DNA of 64,000 bases from Bacillota bacterium (GTDB lineage: Bacteria > Bacillota > Desulfotomaculia > Desulfotomaculales > Desulfallaceae): the NCBI GenBank assembly GCA_023439185.1, contig JAEXOR010000011.1, positions 62,001 to 126,000 on the forward strand, written 5' to 3'. A program made the translations under genes and the position numbers. The notes beneath the pieces are model-generated. The model was not told where the DNA came from, did not search any database, and was given only the letters and a program-made list of their open reading frames with translations. Shown here piece by piece: positions 6,509-15,706 of this stretch. Position 1 is the stretch's first letter. Every line of letters starts with the position of its first letter.

Positions 6509-8401
6509 CTAGGGCAGTTCCTCCTCCATGACCGGCGTGCCATCCACCAGCACCTGCCATTTGCCGCTCCCCTTGTAAGGTATATTTTCACGCACCCGAT
6601 CATTGGCGTCATGATGTTTCGCATACTTTACCGTTTTGCCTTCAGCATCCTCGACCACAATTTGCAGGTGATGTTTTTCGCCGTCGTCGGGGATTACGTC
6701 ACGGCCGTCAATCTCAACCCTGATGCTTTTTTCCAGCGGTCCGGGGCCCGTGCTGACCACCACATCGACTTCGGTCCCTTCCTCAACTTCGGCGCCCCGG
6801 CCGGGCTTATGGCTGATAATCCGGTTATTCGGGTATTCATTGCTCGCCTCATATTCGGCTCCACTTTCATCAAGCACCAGGTTTAATTCCGACAATATGG
6901 AAGCCGCCTCGTACAGCGTTCTACCCCGCAAATCCGGGATAGTTCTCTTTTGGGGGGCCGGTCCCTTGCTGACCGTAATTTGTACCGAGGTGCCCGGGGC
7001 AACACTCTGATGAGCAACGGGTTTCTGATCAATAATCAGTCCTTCGGCAATCTGATCGCTAAAATCCTCACCCGTCGGCTGGGTCAGGGACAATTTCTCC
7101 CGATCCAACAGTCCCACCGCTTCTTCAACGGTGCGGCCCGACAGATCCGGCACAGTCACCATTTTCGGACCCAAACTGACTGTGATGGTAATTTTCCGGC
7201 CCGGTTTAACCATGGGGTCGTCGGGGCCGATATCCTGTTTAATCACAATGCCGGCTTCTTCGGCATCATAGTCTTCCTTAACAATGAGCACCAGGTCAAG
7301 TGCCTCCAGCTCCGCCTCCGCTTCCGCCTGGGTCTTGCCCACCACGCTAGGTACCCTTATATCGTCAACATCCATGAACCTGAAGAAACCGTAAACCCCG
7401 CCCGCTAAGATGCCGGTAATCAGCATGGCCACAGCAATCCAGGTCCAGGCCTTCGGTATCCCGGCGTCCTCTTTCTTCTTTTTCGGTATGCCCGGGGTTT
7501 TGTCCTGATACCGGCCCGGTGCTTGCAAACCCGCTGGGACCGTACCGGCTCCGGCAACCGGCAATATCACTGTATTTTGCCCCGTATCCTCCAGCGCCGA
7601 TTCCAATCGCCGGGCCAAATCCCCGGCGGTGCGGTAGCGCAGTTCCGGTTGTTTCTCCATGGCGCGCCGGACCACCGCGGCCAGCTCCACGGGCACGTCC
7701 GGGTTAACCTCGTCCACCGGCGGCGGGGTTTCCTGGATATGCTTAAGGGCCACGGCGATGGGGCTGTCGCCGCTGTACGGCTGTTTGCCGGTCAGCATTT
7801 CGTAAAGCAGTATGCCCACGGCGTAAATATCCGATTTTGGGGTGGCGGTTTCACCCCTGGCCTGCTCGGGACTCAGGTAATGCACGGACCCCATGATGGT
7901 ATCCGTCCGGGTGATGGTGGCGGCGGTGGCTTCCATGGCGATGCCGAAATCGGTCAGCTTGGCGCGCCCCTCGGTGGTAATCAGGATATTATGCGGCTTT
8001 ACGTCACGGTGCACGATATTGTTCTGGTGGGCATGGTCCAGCGCTTCACTGATCTGTACCGCGACCCGCACGGCCTCCATGGGGTCAAGGTAACCCTTTT
8101 GTTTGATTACGTTCTTCAGGTTATCCCCCCGGACGTATTCCATTACCAGGTAATGGATACTGTCCTCCTGCCCCACATCGTGGATATTGACTATGTTGGG
8201 GTGTGACAGGCTGGCCACGGCCTGGGCCTCCCGGCGAAAGCGGGCGATAAAGTCTTCATCCGAGGTAAATTCGGGACGAAGGATTTTTATCGTAACCAGG
8301 CGGTTTAAAAAGGTATCCCGCGCTTTGTAAACGATGGCCATGCCGCCGCCGCCCAGTTTTTCCTGTATTTCATATCTGTTTCCCAGCATTTTGCCGATCA
8401 T
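6509..8401 (-). CDS. prkC: PASTA-domain Ser/Thr protein kinase
   Basis: This membrane kinase senses peptidoglycan fragments or lipid II through its outside domains and phosphorylates targets in cell-wall growth, division and spore germination. The 630-aa protein has a Hanks-type kinase domain (about 10-270: glycine-rich loop GGGGMAIVYKARD, catalytic HRDVKPHN, DFG in LTDFGIAME), a linker, one membrane segment (AWTWIAVAMLITGILAGGVY, near 325), and three PASTA repeats beginning with VPSVVG, VPDLSG and IPDLRG (about 350-555). A short unrelated C-terminal domain of 70 or so residues follows. It is paired with the PP2C phosphatase and two FHA proteins upstream. The ATG at 8401 has GAGGTG 9 bases before it. 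Confidence 0.96.
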   Translation of the reverse strand: MIGKMLGNRYEIQEKLGGGGMAIVYKARDTFLNRLVTIKILRPEFTSDEDFIARFRREAQAVASLSHPNIVNIHDVGQEDSIHYLVMEYVRGDNLKNVIKQKGYLDPMEAVRVAVQISEALDHAHQNNIVHRDVKPHNILITTEGRAKLTDFGIAMEATAATITRTDTIMGSVHYLSPEQARGETATPKSDIYAVGILLYEMLTGKQPYSGDSPIAVALKHIQETPPPVDEVNPDVPVELAAVVRRAMEKQPELRYRTAGDLARRLESALEDTGQNTVILPVAGAGTVPAGLQAPGRYQDKTPGIPKKKKEDAGIPKAWTWIAVAMLITGILAGGVYGFFRFMDVDDIRVPSVVGKTQAEAEAELEALDLVLIVKEDYDAEEAGIVIKQDIGPDDPMVKPGRKITITVSLGPKMVTVPDLSGRTVEEAVGLLDREKLSLTQPTGEDFSDQIAEGLIIDQKPVAHQSVAPGTSVQITVSKGPAPQKRTIPDLRGRTLYEAASILSELNLVLDESGAEYEASNEYPNNRIISHKPGRGAEVEEGTEVDVVVSTGPGPLEKSIRVEIDGRDVIPDDGEKHHLQIVVEDAEGKTVKYAKHHDANDRVRENIPYKGSGKWQVLVDGTPVMEEELP

Positions 8402-8419
8402 GTGATTTCACCTCGGGTT

Positions 8420-9811
8420 TCAATAGTGGAAAACGTCCAGTGCCCTGCGCAGCACATCCCGGGCCAGCGGCGCGGCACTGCCGCTTCCGGCGCCCGCGTT
8501 TTCAATCAGTACCGCCACGGCTACCTTAGGTTCTTCCGCCGGCGCGAATCCAACGAACCAGGCATGGGCTTTGCCGTGCGGGTTTTCAGCGGTCCCTGTT
8601 TTTCCGGCCACCGTCACTCCGGACAGAGCGGCGGATCTGCCTGTTCCATTGCGCACAACGTCAACCATTTCTTCCTTGATTAACGCCGCCACCGCCGGAT
8701 CCATGGGCCGCAGCCAGCTTTGGGGCTGAAATTGCCTGGTGTCCCCGGCTTCGGTTTGGTAACCGGATATGAGATAAGGTTTCATGATCACACCGTCATT
8801 GGCCACGGCACAGGCCAGCAGCGCGGCCTGCAGCGGGCTGAGCAGCAATTGCCCCTGCCCGATGGCGCTGGAGGCCAGTTCCGGCCCGGTCATTGCTTCG
8901 GGTCCGGCAATATTGCCCCGGTAAACAGGCAGCGGAAAGTCGAACTCTTTCGTTAAACCGAAGTCCAGAGCCTGCCGGTAGAAAACCTGCGCCCCCTGGG
9001 CCAGCCCGTAACCGGCGAAAGCAACGTTACAGGACCTGGCAAAGGCCTGATGAAAGTCCACCTCGCCGTGCGCCGCGTTATCCTGCAGTACGAAGCCCTG
9101 CACTTCCATACTGCCGGTACAGTTAATTTTTTGATCAAGGATTTCCGGATGGCTGTTCAACACTCCGGCGGCGGTGACTATTTTAAATACCGATCCCGGC
9201 GGGTAAGCGCCCTGGGCGGCCCGGTTCAGCAGGGGCGAGCCGGGCTGCTCAATATAATCACCCACATCCCCCGGTTCATATGAGGGGCCGGCGGCCATGG
9301 CCAGTACCGCGCCGGTGGCCGGGTCCAGCACCACCACCGCGCCTTTCCTGCCGCCCAGCAATTGGTAAGCATACCGCTGCAGATCGGCGTCAATGGTCAG
9401 GATCACGTCGTTGCCCGTACCCGGTCTGTTGAATACCCGGTCCAGCAACCCGGTCAGCGGATTGCCGCCGTCCAGTCCCAACAGCACCCTGGCCTGGGAT
9501 TTCTCCAGGCCGGCGGAACCGTAACGTTCGGAATAGTAACCGGTGATATGGGCGGCAGCGCTGCCCAGCGGATATTTTCTTGTGTATTCATAAGCATTTT
9601 TCTTTTCCGAAAAGGCCAGCGGCTGTCCGTCCCGGTCCAGGATATCACCCCGTTCAATCATCCTCTCCCTGGCATATAACCGGGGGTCCAGCGGTCCTTT
9701 GCCGCCGCCGGCCGCCTGTTCCACATAAAAGGGGATCAGGCCCAGGTATACGCAAAGCGCGGCCAAACTCAGCAGTATGATATATGCCAGCCTGCGCACG
9801 TTATTTTTCAT
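8420..9811 (-). CDS. pbpA: Class B penicillin-binding protein (PbpA/FtsI type transpeptidase)
   Basis: This transpeptidase crosslinks peptidoglycan, probably with the FtsW/RodA-like glycosyltransferase encoded just upstream. The 463-aa protein has an N-terminal membrane anchor (LAYIILLSLAALCVYLGLIP), a short dimerisation region, and the transpeptidase motifs SVFK (in GAYPPGSVFKIVTAAG), SCN (ARSCNVAFAGYG) and KTGTAE. It is short compared with FtsI of proteobacteria, like mycobacterial PbpA. Its ATG overlaps the ftsW stop by 4 bases. The order ftsW-pbpA-prkC is shared with Actinobacteria and Clostridia. Confidence 0.94.
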   Translation of the reverse strand: MKNNVRRLAYIILLSLAALCVYLGLIPFYVEQAAGGGKGPLDPRLYARERMIERGDILDRDGQPLAFSEKKNAYEYTRKYPLGSAAAHITGYYSERYGSAGLEKSQARVLLGLDGGNPLTGLLDRVFNRPGTGNDVILTIDADLQRYAYQLLGGRKGAVVVLDPATGAVLAMAAGPSYEPGDVGDYIEQPGSPLLNRAAQGAYPPGSVFKIVTAAGVLNSHPEILDQKINCTGSMEVQGFVLQDNAAHGEVDFHQAFARSCNVAFAGYGLAQGAQVFYRQALDFGLTKEFDFPLPVYRGNIAGPEAMTGPELASSAIGQGQLLLSPLQAALLACAVANDGVIMKPYLISGYQTEAGDTRQFQPQSWLRPMDPAVAALIKEEMVDVVRNGTGRSAALSGVTVAGKTGTAENPHGKAHAWFVGFAPAEEPKVAVAVLIENAGAGSGSAAPLARDVLRRALDVFHY

Positions 9812-11079
9812 ATTTTTTCGCCCTCGCCGGAGATATTGAGCAGCATGCCGGCCAAAATGAAGTTGGCCACCAGCGAGCTGCCCCCATAACTGATAAAGGG
9901 CAGGGTGATCCCGGTCATGGGCAGCAGCTTGGTCACCCCGGCGGTGATAACCAGCACCTGCAGCCCCAAAAGGGCTGTAAAACCGGCGGCCATCAAACTG
10001 GAATAATCGTCCCGGGACGCCAGGGCGATTTTAAAGCCCCTGGCCACCAGGATCATATATAGAATCAGGATGCCGATCCCGCCCAGCAGGCCGGTTTCCT
10101 CGCAGATGGCGGCAAAAATGAAATCGGTATGCACAGCGGGTATGTAACCCGGCCACCCGGCGCCCAGCCCGGAACCGAAAATGCCCCCGTCAACGATGGC
10201 GTATAACGACTGGATGATCTGGTAGCCCGCCCCTTCCGGCGAAGCCCAGGGGTTAATCCAGATATCCACCCGGGTATGCACGTGGCCCACTTTGAAAAAA
10301 GCGGCCGCCGCGCCGGCCAGGAATAAAACAACACCGGTTAATATATAAGTCCACCTGGCCGTGGCCACGTAAACCATGGCCAGGAAGGTCCCGAAATAAA
10401 TCAGGGCGGTGCCCAGGTCCCGCTGGAAGACCAGCACTAAGAGGGCGGTCAGCCACATGCCCAGCAGCGGGCCCCATTCCTGCAGCCCCGGCAGGACGTA
10501 ATGCCTGCCGGAGCCGGCGGTTCCGGACGAAGCCATCCGCAGCCTGTTTTCCACCAGGTAACCGCCCAGGAAAAGCACCAGCAGCAGTTTGACAAATTCG
10601 GAGGGCTGCAGGTTAAACAGGCCCAGGTCCAGCCAGCTTTTGGCGCCCCCCGATTCAATACCGAAAAAGATGGGCAAAAGCAGGGCCCCGATGCCGGCCA
10701 CCGCAAGCAGGTATTTGTAATCCGACAGCAGGCGGTACCGTTGACCAAAAGCCGTGGTAACGAACATGGCCGCCAGGCCGGCGATTACCCAGGCAAACTG
10801 CCGGTACCCGTAAGCCGGTTCAAGCCGGAACAGGAACACCATGCCGGTACCGGCGAGGAAAAAAACCACCGGAGCAATGAAAAAGTCATAGCGCGCTTTT
10901 TTACGCTGCCAGACCAGGCTGAGGGTCATAAACCCGGCGAACATGATCACTGCCGCCGACAGAGCCCAGATGGCGGTCGGTCCCGGATCGCGCAGGTATA
11001 ACACCAGCATCCCGGCCATAATGTATATAAATGCAATTAATAACAGTTTTCTTTCCAGTCCGCGCCCATGCTCGCGCAA
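9808..11079 (-). CDS. ftsW: FtsW/RodA/SpoVE-family peptidoglycan polymerase
   Basis: SEDS proteins polymerise lipid II into glycan strands in partnership with a class B penicillin-binding protein. The 423-aa protein has about ten membrane segments. The conserved loops include GAKSWLDLGLFNLQPSEFVK with the essential acidic region, FQRDLGTALIYFGTFLAMVY, and GITLPFISYGGSSLVANFIL near the C terminus. The start is TTG at 11079, with GGTGGAG 5 bases upstream, and the stop overlaps the pbpA start. Whether it acts in division, elongation or sporulation cannot be told from sequence, so the symbol is by family position. Confidence 0.92.
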   Translation of the reverse strand: MREHGRGLERKLLLIAFIYIMAGMLVLYLRDPGPTAIWALSAAVIMFAGFMTLSLVWQRKKARYDFFIAPVVFFLAGTGMVFLFRLEPAYGYRQFAWVIAGLAAMFVTTAFGQRYRLLSDYKYLLAVAGIGALLLPIFFGIESGGAKSWLDLGLFNLQPSEFVKLLLVLFLGGYLVENRLRMASSGTAGSGRHYVLPGLQEWGPLLGMWLTALLVLVFQRDLGTALIYFGTFLAMVYVATARWTYILTGVVLFLAGAAAAFFKVGHVHTRVDIWINPWASPEGAGYQIIQSLYAIVDGGIFGSGLGAGWPGYIPAVHTDFIFAAICEETGLLGGIGILILYMILVARGFKIALASRDDYSSLMAAGFTALLGLQVLVITAGVTKLLPMTGITLPFISYGGSSLVANFILAGMLLNISGEGEKI

Positions 11080-11080
11080 A

Positions 11081-11797
11081 TTACTCCACCGCCATGCAGA
11101 TAATAGTTATGTTATCATTGCTGCCCGCTTTGATTGCTTCATCCAACAGCAGCGTTACCGCCGTCTCCGGATCATCGGACATGCCCAATAGCTCTCCGAT
11201 GCGCTTTTCTTCCACGAAGGCGGATAATCCGTCGGTGCAAATCAATACCTTGTCGCCCGCCATAACGTGATACTCAAAAACATCGACTTCCACCAGGGGC
11301 GCTACCCCCAGGGCCCTGGTCAGCACATTGCGGCGGGGATGTTTAAAGGCGTCCGCCTCGGTAAGGCCTCCCCCGTTGATTAGCTCCTGAACCACCGAAT
11401 GGTCGCTGGTCAGTTTGGTGAGCCCGCCGTTTCGCAGCAGCAGCGCCCTGCTGTCCCCCACATTGGCCACCCTGAGTTTTTCTCCTTCCAACAGACATGC
11501 GGTAATGGTGGTTCCCATGCCGCGCCGCTCCGGATTTTGCCTGGCGTCCTGGTAAATGGCCTGGTTGGCGGCGGCAACGGCTTCCTCCAGCAGTTCCTTT
11601 GGCCCGCCGTTATTTGTCCGGCGCTGCCGGCAATATTCTGCCAGGGTTTTCAGAGCCAGCGTGCTGGCAATTTCCCCGGCCTTATGTCCGCCCATGCCGT
11701 CAGCCACCGCAAACAAGCCGAATTTAGGATCAGCGTAAAGGGCGTCCTCGTTTCTCAGCCGGACCGGCCCGCGTTCAGTGATCTTGCTCCACCGCAT
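11081..11797 (-). CDS. prpC: PP2C-type protein phosphatase (partner of PrkC)
   Basis: This metal-dependent Ser/Thr phosphatase reverses PrkC phosphorylation. The 238-aa length and motifs fit bacterial PP2C: RLRNEDALYAD, ADGMGGHKAGEIAS (metal-binding Asp-Gly), VGDSRALLL, ICTDGLSAFV and GSNDNITIICM. The start of the gene overlaps the end of fhaB by 23 bases, and the stop lies just before the TTG of ftsW, so translation of the three is coupled. The location within a kinase/phosphatase/FHA set supports the assignment. Confidence 0.95.
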   Translation of the reverse strand: MRWSKITERGPVRLRNEDALYADPKFGLFAVADGMGGHKAGEIASTLALKTLAEYCRQRRTNNGGPKELLEEAVAAANQAIYQDARQNPERRGMGTTITACLLEGEKLRVANVGDSRALLLRNGGLTKLTSDHSVVQELINGGGLTEADAFKHPRRNVLTRALGVAPLVEVDVFEYHVMAGDKVLICTDGLSAFVEEKRIGELLGMSDDPETAVTLLLDEAIKAGSNDNITIICMAVE

Positions 11798-12275
11798 TTT
11801 CCCACCTCACAAACCTGAATATAATGTCGCCGACTTTAATTTGGTCGTTGTTCGCCAGTACCGCCGGCCTGGTCAGCGGCGTGTCATTTAGAAACGTACC
11901 GTTTCTGCTGTCCAGGTCCTCAATCCAGTATTGTCCCTGGCGGAGGTTAATGACAGCGTGATTATTTGAGGCAAACCGGTCAGGCAAAACCACGTCGTTT
12001 TCAGCCCCCCGGCCCAGCCTGGTTTCACCGGTCAAAGCGTAGCTCATTCCAGCCAGGCCGTATTCATCCGGAGCCACTTCCACTTTCAGCACCGGGAAAT
12101 TGCCGCCGCGCGGGAACGCCGGGGACGAGCCCGGCATGCCGGCGGTTTGAACCGCGGTGGTTCCGGGGTCACGCAGGTCTCTAATCAAATGGACTAATAC
12201 GACATAAACAAAGACGTATATCAGGACCAAAAAAATTATCCGCAGCACAAATACCGCCAGATCCATGATCTCCAA
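11775..12275 (-). CDS. fhaB: Membrane-anchored FHA-domain protein (FhaB-like)
   Basis: FHA domains bind phosphothreonine peptides, here probably made by PrkC. The 166-aa protein has an N-terminal membrane helix (LRIIFLVLIYVFVYVVLVHL, residues 11-30), a Pro/Gly-rich linker, and an FHA domain at about 80-155 with the expected GRGAENDVVL, NNHAVI and NGTFLNDTPL motifs. In mycobacteria FhaB (FipA) recruits the division machinery. This clostridial version keeps the same gene order but the interaction is inferred. It is separated from fhaA by 4 bp. Confidence 0.9.
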   Translation of the reverse strand: MEIMDLAVFVLRIIFLVLIYVFVYVVLVHLIRDLRDPGTTAVQTAGMPGSSPAFPRGGNFPVLKVEVAPDEYGLAGMSYALTGETRLGRGAENDVVLPDRFASNNHAVINLRQGQYWIEDLDSRNGTFLNDTPLTRPAVLANNDQIKVGDIIFRFVRWENAVEQDH

Positions 12276-12279
12276 AAAA

Positions 12280-13053
12280 TCAAACCACCTTAAAGGTCAG
12301 CGATGTATTCCCCAGGAGGATAACGTCACCCGTTTCCAAAACCTGCCTGGTAACCCTGATCCCGTTTACATAAGTACCGTTTGAACTGGCCTGGTCGATA
12401 ATTACAAAATGGTTGCCGAAGCTGGTAATCACGGCATGCTTCCTTGAGATACCGGCATCCGCCAGGCATATGTCACAGGTTTCCCGGCGCCCAATCACAG
12501 TTAATTCGCCGGCCAGCTCATATCGTTCCCCGCCGCGGCCGCTTGAGGTTAGCTCCAACACTGCCTGGCTTTCCTGCGGGGAAAAGTGGTCCTGCTGCCG
12601 TGGATATCTTACCGGCACAAACTGCTGCGTGTCTTCACGCCGCTGTCCGGGTGGCGCTTCCGTTTCTCCGGCGGGCTGTTGTTCGAAGTGCCCTTCTATG
12701 TATAATCTCTCATCCGGGGTTTCCCATTCCGTCTCCATTTTAAATTCAACGGTTACGGGTCCGGCCAGGGCGTAGTTTTTTTCCGCCGCCTTTTCAGTGA
12801 TGAAGCTCTTTAATTCACCGGCCAGGCGCTCCAACAGCGGTTCGAGGGCCTGATAGTCCTTTTGCCCCACACTGACCTGATACCGGTTGGGGACAAAAAC
12901 ATCTGTCAGGCCGGTACGGCGTTTACGGCGCATTTCCCGGGCTATCTGCCTGGCGATGTCCACCGGCTGGAGCTGTTCCCCGGGCCTGGTTTTGAAAAAC
13001 AGCTTATCAATGTATTTTTCCAGATTATCCTCCAGCTCGCTGAAGAAACCCAT
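12280..13053 (-). CDS. fhaA: DUF3662/FHA-domain protein (FhaA-like)
   Basis: The 257-aa cytosolic protein has an N-terminal DUF3662 domain (about 1-115, MGFFSELEDNLEKYIDKLFF and PVDIARQIAREMRRKRR) that in mycobacterial FhaA is also the kinase target region. A charged, Gln/Pro-rich linker follows, then a C-terminal FHA domain (about 180-255, ELTVIGRRETCDICLADAGI, SRKHAVI, SSNGTYVNGI). I chose the ATG at 13053 because GAGGGG lies 7 bases upstream; the upstream ATG at 13071 includes that site in its codons. It opens the FHA-phosphatase-SEDS-PBP-kinase block and follows rlmN by 19 bp. Confidence 0.92.
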   Translation of the reverse strand: MGFFSELEDNLEKYIDKLFFKTRPGEQLQPVDIARQIAREMRRKRRTGLTDVFVPNRYQVSVGQKDYQALEPLLERLAGELKSFITEKAAEKNYALAGPVTVEFKMETEWETPDERLYIEGHFEQQPAGETEAPPGQRREDTQQFVPVRYPRQQDHFSPQESQAVLELTSSGRGGERYELAGELTVIGRRETCDICLADAGISRKHAVITSFGNHFVIIDQASSNGTYVNGIRVTRQVLETGDVILLGNTSLTFKVV

Positions 13054-13072
13054 TTCATTACCCCTCTTCATT

Positions 13073-14110
13073 TTAGGGCGCCAGAACTCTTCTTTTTAGC
13101 TGTCCGCAGGCGGCGTCGATGTCCAGGCCCAGTTCTCTGCGCACTGTGACCCGGTACCCGGCTTTCTCCAGCAGTAAATGAAAGGTTTTGGCGGCCTCCC
13201 GGCCGGAGCGGCTGAAGCCGCGTCCATTCACCGGGTTGGCGGGTATCAGGTTTATATGACAGTGGATGCCGCGTAAAATACCGGCCAGTTCCCGGGCGTA
13301 CTCCGCAGCGTCGTTAATTCCGCTTAAAAGTGCGTATTCAAAAGTTACCCGGCGGCCGGTTTCCCGGGCGTAACGCCGGCAGGCCGGCAGCAGCAGCTCC
13401 AGCGGGTATTTTTTATTCACCGGCAGCAGTTTGTCGCGCAGCCCGTTGTTCGATGCGTGTAATGAAACGGCCAGGGTAATGGACAAGCGCAGCCGCATTA
13501 AATCTTCAATCCGGGGTACAATGCCGCAGGTGGACAGGGTAATGTGCCTTTGGCCGATGTTAAGCCCCCAGGGCGCGCCGGCCAGCGCAATGAATTTAAC
13601 TACCGCGTCGTAATTGTCCAGCGGTTCACCGGAGCCCATCAAAACAATGCTGCCGATCCGCCGGTCCGAATCATGCCGCATGGACCAAATTTGACCGATT
13701 ATTTCTCCCGGGGTCAGATTGCGGACCAGCCCGCCCATGCCTGACGCGCACATCCGGCAGGCCATCCGGCAACCCACCTGGGTGGACAGGCAGGCGGAGT
13801 AACCGTGCCGGTATTTCATCAGCACGCTTTCCACCGCCTGGCCGTCTGTAAGACCCAACAGGTACTTGATCGTGTCCCCGTCCCGGGATACCCTTTTCTC
13901 CAGCACCTGGGGCAGAGTTATTTCATAACCCTCGGAGAGCTTTTTCCGCGCCTCTTCGGGCAGGTTGGTCATTTCCGCATAGCTGCCCGCTCCTTTGCCG
14001 TGCACCCAGCGGGCGATCTGTTCAGCCCTGTACTTGGGCATTCCAAGCAGGGCCGTTTCTCTTTCCAGTTCGGCCAGGCTCAGATCCCTGATCCCCGGCA
14101 GTCCGGACAT
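13073..14110 (-). CDS. rlmN: Dual-specificity RNA methyltransferase RlmN (radical SAM)
   Basis: RlmN methylates C2 of adenosine 2503 in 23S rRNA and A37 of some tRNAs. The 345-aa protein contains the radical-SAM cluster motif CRMACRMC (CxxxCxxC, near residue 118), the upstream catalytic region KYRHGYSACLSTQVG, the SAM-binding MGSGEPLDNYD and a C-terminal cysteine in LDIDAACGQL that serves as the methyl-carrying residue in the family. Its neighbours rsmB and fhaA read in the same direction. A 196-bp gap separates it from rsmB, the largest gap in this part of the operon. Confidence 0.97.
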   Translation of the reverse strand: MSGLPGIRDLSLAELERETALLGMPKYRAEQIARWVHGKGAGSYAEMTNLPEEARKKLSEGYEITLPQVLEKRVSRDGDTIKYLLGLTDGQAVESVLMKYRHGYSACLSTQVGCRMACRMCASGMGGLVRNLTPGEIIGQIWSMRHDSDRRIGSIVLMGSGEPLDNYDAVVKFIALAGAPWGLNIGQRHITLSTCGIVPRIEDLMRLRLSITLAVSLHASNNGLRDKLLPVNKKYPLELLLPACRRYARETGRRVTFEYALLSGINDAAEYARELAGILRGIHCHINLIPANPVNGRGFSRSGREAAKTFHLLLEKAGYRVTVRRELGLDIDAACGQLKRRVLAP

Positions 14111-14306
14111 ATAGTTAAACCTCCTCAGGCATTTTGGGTGTGGGTCTATTTTCTACGCCGCATAAAGCAATTCCTTTTTATGTACACGGCGGTACTATTC
14201 TCACAGTCCTTTGATCCAGGCTCCTTTATTTCACTTGACGATAATACTTTTCCCAATGTTCCTTTCCCCTCCGTGGTTACACCCAGTCCCACTGGCTCAT
14301 GGCTCC

Positions 14307-15692
14307 CTAAGTCCGACGCCCGACCTCCGACGCCCTTTTCCGCAGCCGGGCCATAAAAAAGCCGTCCAGGCCGTCGTGGACATGGGGCAATATCTGCAGG
14401 TATCCCCCGGCCATGGTGTTATCATGATTCAATGACTCCGGCAGCAGGCCAACCAGGGATTCCGGCTCATATTCGTGATATTTGGCCAGAAAGGCCTTAA
14501 CCTGGCCCAGGTTTTCCTCACCGGTGACGGTGCAGGTGCTGTATACCAGTACCCCGCCCGGTGCAAGCATCCGGTGCGCCGCGTCCAGTATTTGCCCCTG
14601 CAGTTCCGCCAGTTCCATAATCTGCGTCTCTTCCTTGCGCCACCGGGCATCCGGCCGGCGCCGCAGCACACCGAGCCCCGAGCAGGGGGCGTCCACCAGC
14701 ACATAATCCGCCGTTAACCCGGGATACAGGTCCGGCGCCTTTCTGGCGTCGGCCAGGACGGGCCGCGCTATTTCAACCCCCAGCCGGCGGCAGTTGTCCT
14801 TAATCAGGTTGATTTTATGCTCATGGACATCCAGGGCGATTATTTCGCCCTTATTTTGCATCAATTGGGCCAGGTGCGTGGTCTTGCCGCCCGGCGCGGC
14901 GGCGACGTCAATGACCCGCGCTCCCGGCTCCGGACTTAACGCCTGCCCCACCAGGATGGAACTTTCATCCTGGACCTGAAAAAGCCCTGCCTTAAATTGC
15001 GGTATTGCCCCCAGTGAAACAAAACCGCCCAGGTGCAGGCAGTTGTCGGCGTATTTTCCCTTGCCTGTCTCAATACCCTGTCCGCGCAATAAGGTTTGCA
15101 GCGATCCGGTATCGGTCTTTAACGTGTTTACCCGCACCGTATTGGGCGCCGGCCGGTTATTGACCGCCAGCATGGCTTCGGCGGCCTCGAAACCGAATTC
15201 ATCCAGCCAGCGGCGGACCAGCCAGCGGGGGTGCGAATAACGCAGGGACAGGTATTCCACCGGCTCCCCGGCCGGGTCGGGATACTCCAGGTCTGCGCCG
15301 TCACGGGCCAGGTTGCGCAACACGCCGTTGACAAATTTTACCGTGCCCGCGTGACCGTAACGGCGGGCCAGTTTCACGGATTCATTAACGGCGGCGGATT
15401 CGGGTATGCGTTGCATAAATAAGAGCTGGTAAGCTCCCAGGCGTAAAATATTGCGCACCGGCACGGGCAGGCTGGATAGCGGACGGCGCAAGCGTGCGCC
15501 CAAAGCCCAATCCAGTGTGTTCAAAGTACGCAACGTACCGTAAACCAGTTCCGTTGTCAGAGCCCGGTCCGGTTTGCCGGTTTCAGTTTCCTCCAGGGCC
15601 GCGTTAAGGGCCAGATTGGCATAAGCTTTTTTGCTTTCCACATCCATCAAAACACGTAAAGCTGTCTCCCTGGGGTTTTTAACGATGGACAA
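14307..15692 (-). CDS. rsmB: 16S rRNA (cytosine-967-C5) methyltransferase
   Basis: RsmB (Sun/Fmu) methylates C967 of 16S rRNA. The 461-aa protein has an N-terminal NusB-like RNA-binding domain (about 5-130) and a Rossmann methyltransferase domain with the SAM motif AAPGGKTTHLAQ, the cysteine motifs DAPCSGLGVLRRRPDARW (motif IV) and YSTCTVTGEEN (motif VI). The start is TTG at 15692, preceded by AGGATGTG. The extra C-terminal residues (RKRASEVGRRT) are unusual but not disruptive. It follows the DUF116 gene by 14 bp in the standard fmt-DUF116-rsmB order. Confidence 0.95.
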   Translation of the reverse strand: MSIVKNPRETALRVLMDVESKKAYANLALNAALEETETGKPDRALTTELVYGTLRTLNTLDWALGARLRRPLSSLPVPVRNILRLGAYQLLFMQRIPESAAVNESVKLARRYGHAGTVKFVNGVLRNLARDGADLEYPDPAGEPVEYLSLRYSHPRWLVRRWLDEFGFEAAEAMLAVNNRPAPNTVRVNTLKTDTGSLQTLLRGQGIETGKGKYADNCLHLGGFVSLGAIPQFKAGLFQVQDESSILVGQALSPEPGARVIDVAAAPGGKTTHLAQLMQNKGEIIALDVHEHKINLIKDNCRRLGVEIARPVLADARKAPDLYPGLTADYVLVDAPCSGLGVLRRRPDARWRKEETQIMELAELQGQILDAAHRMLAPGGVLVYSTCTVTGEENLGQVKAFLAKYHEYEPESLVGLLPESLNHDNTMAGGYLQILPHVHDGLDGFFMARLRKRASEVGRRT

Positions 15693-15706
15693 TTGATCAC
15701 ATCCTG

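Noticed and set aside
14111..14306. A missing small gene or RNA between rsmB and rlmN
   Set aside because: No frame with a ribosome site, no strong hairpin, and no tRNA-like fold was seen.
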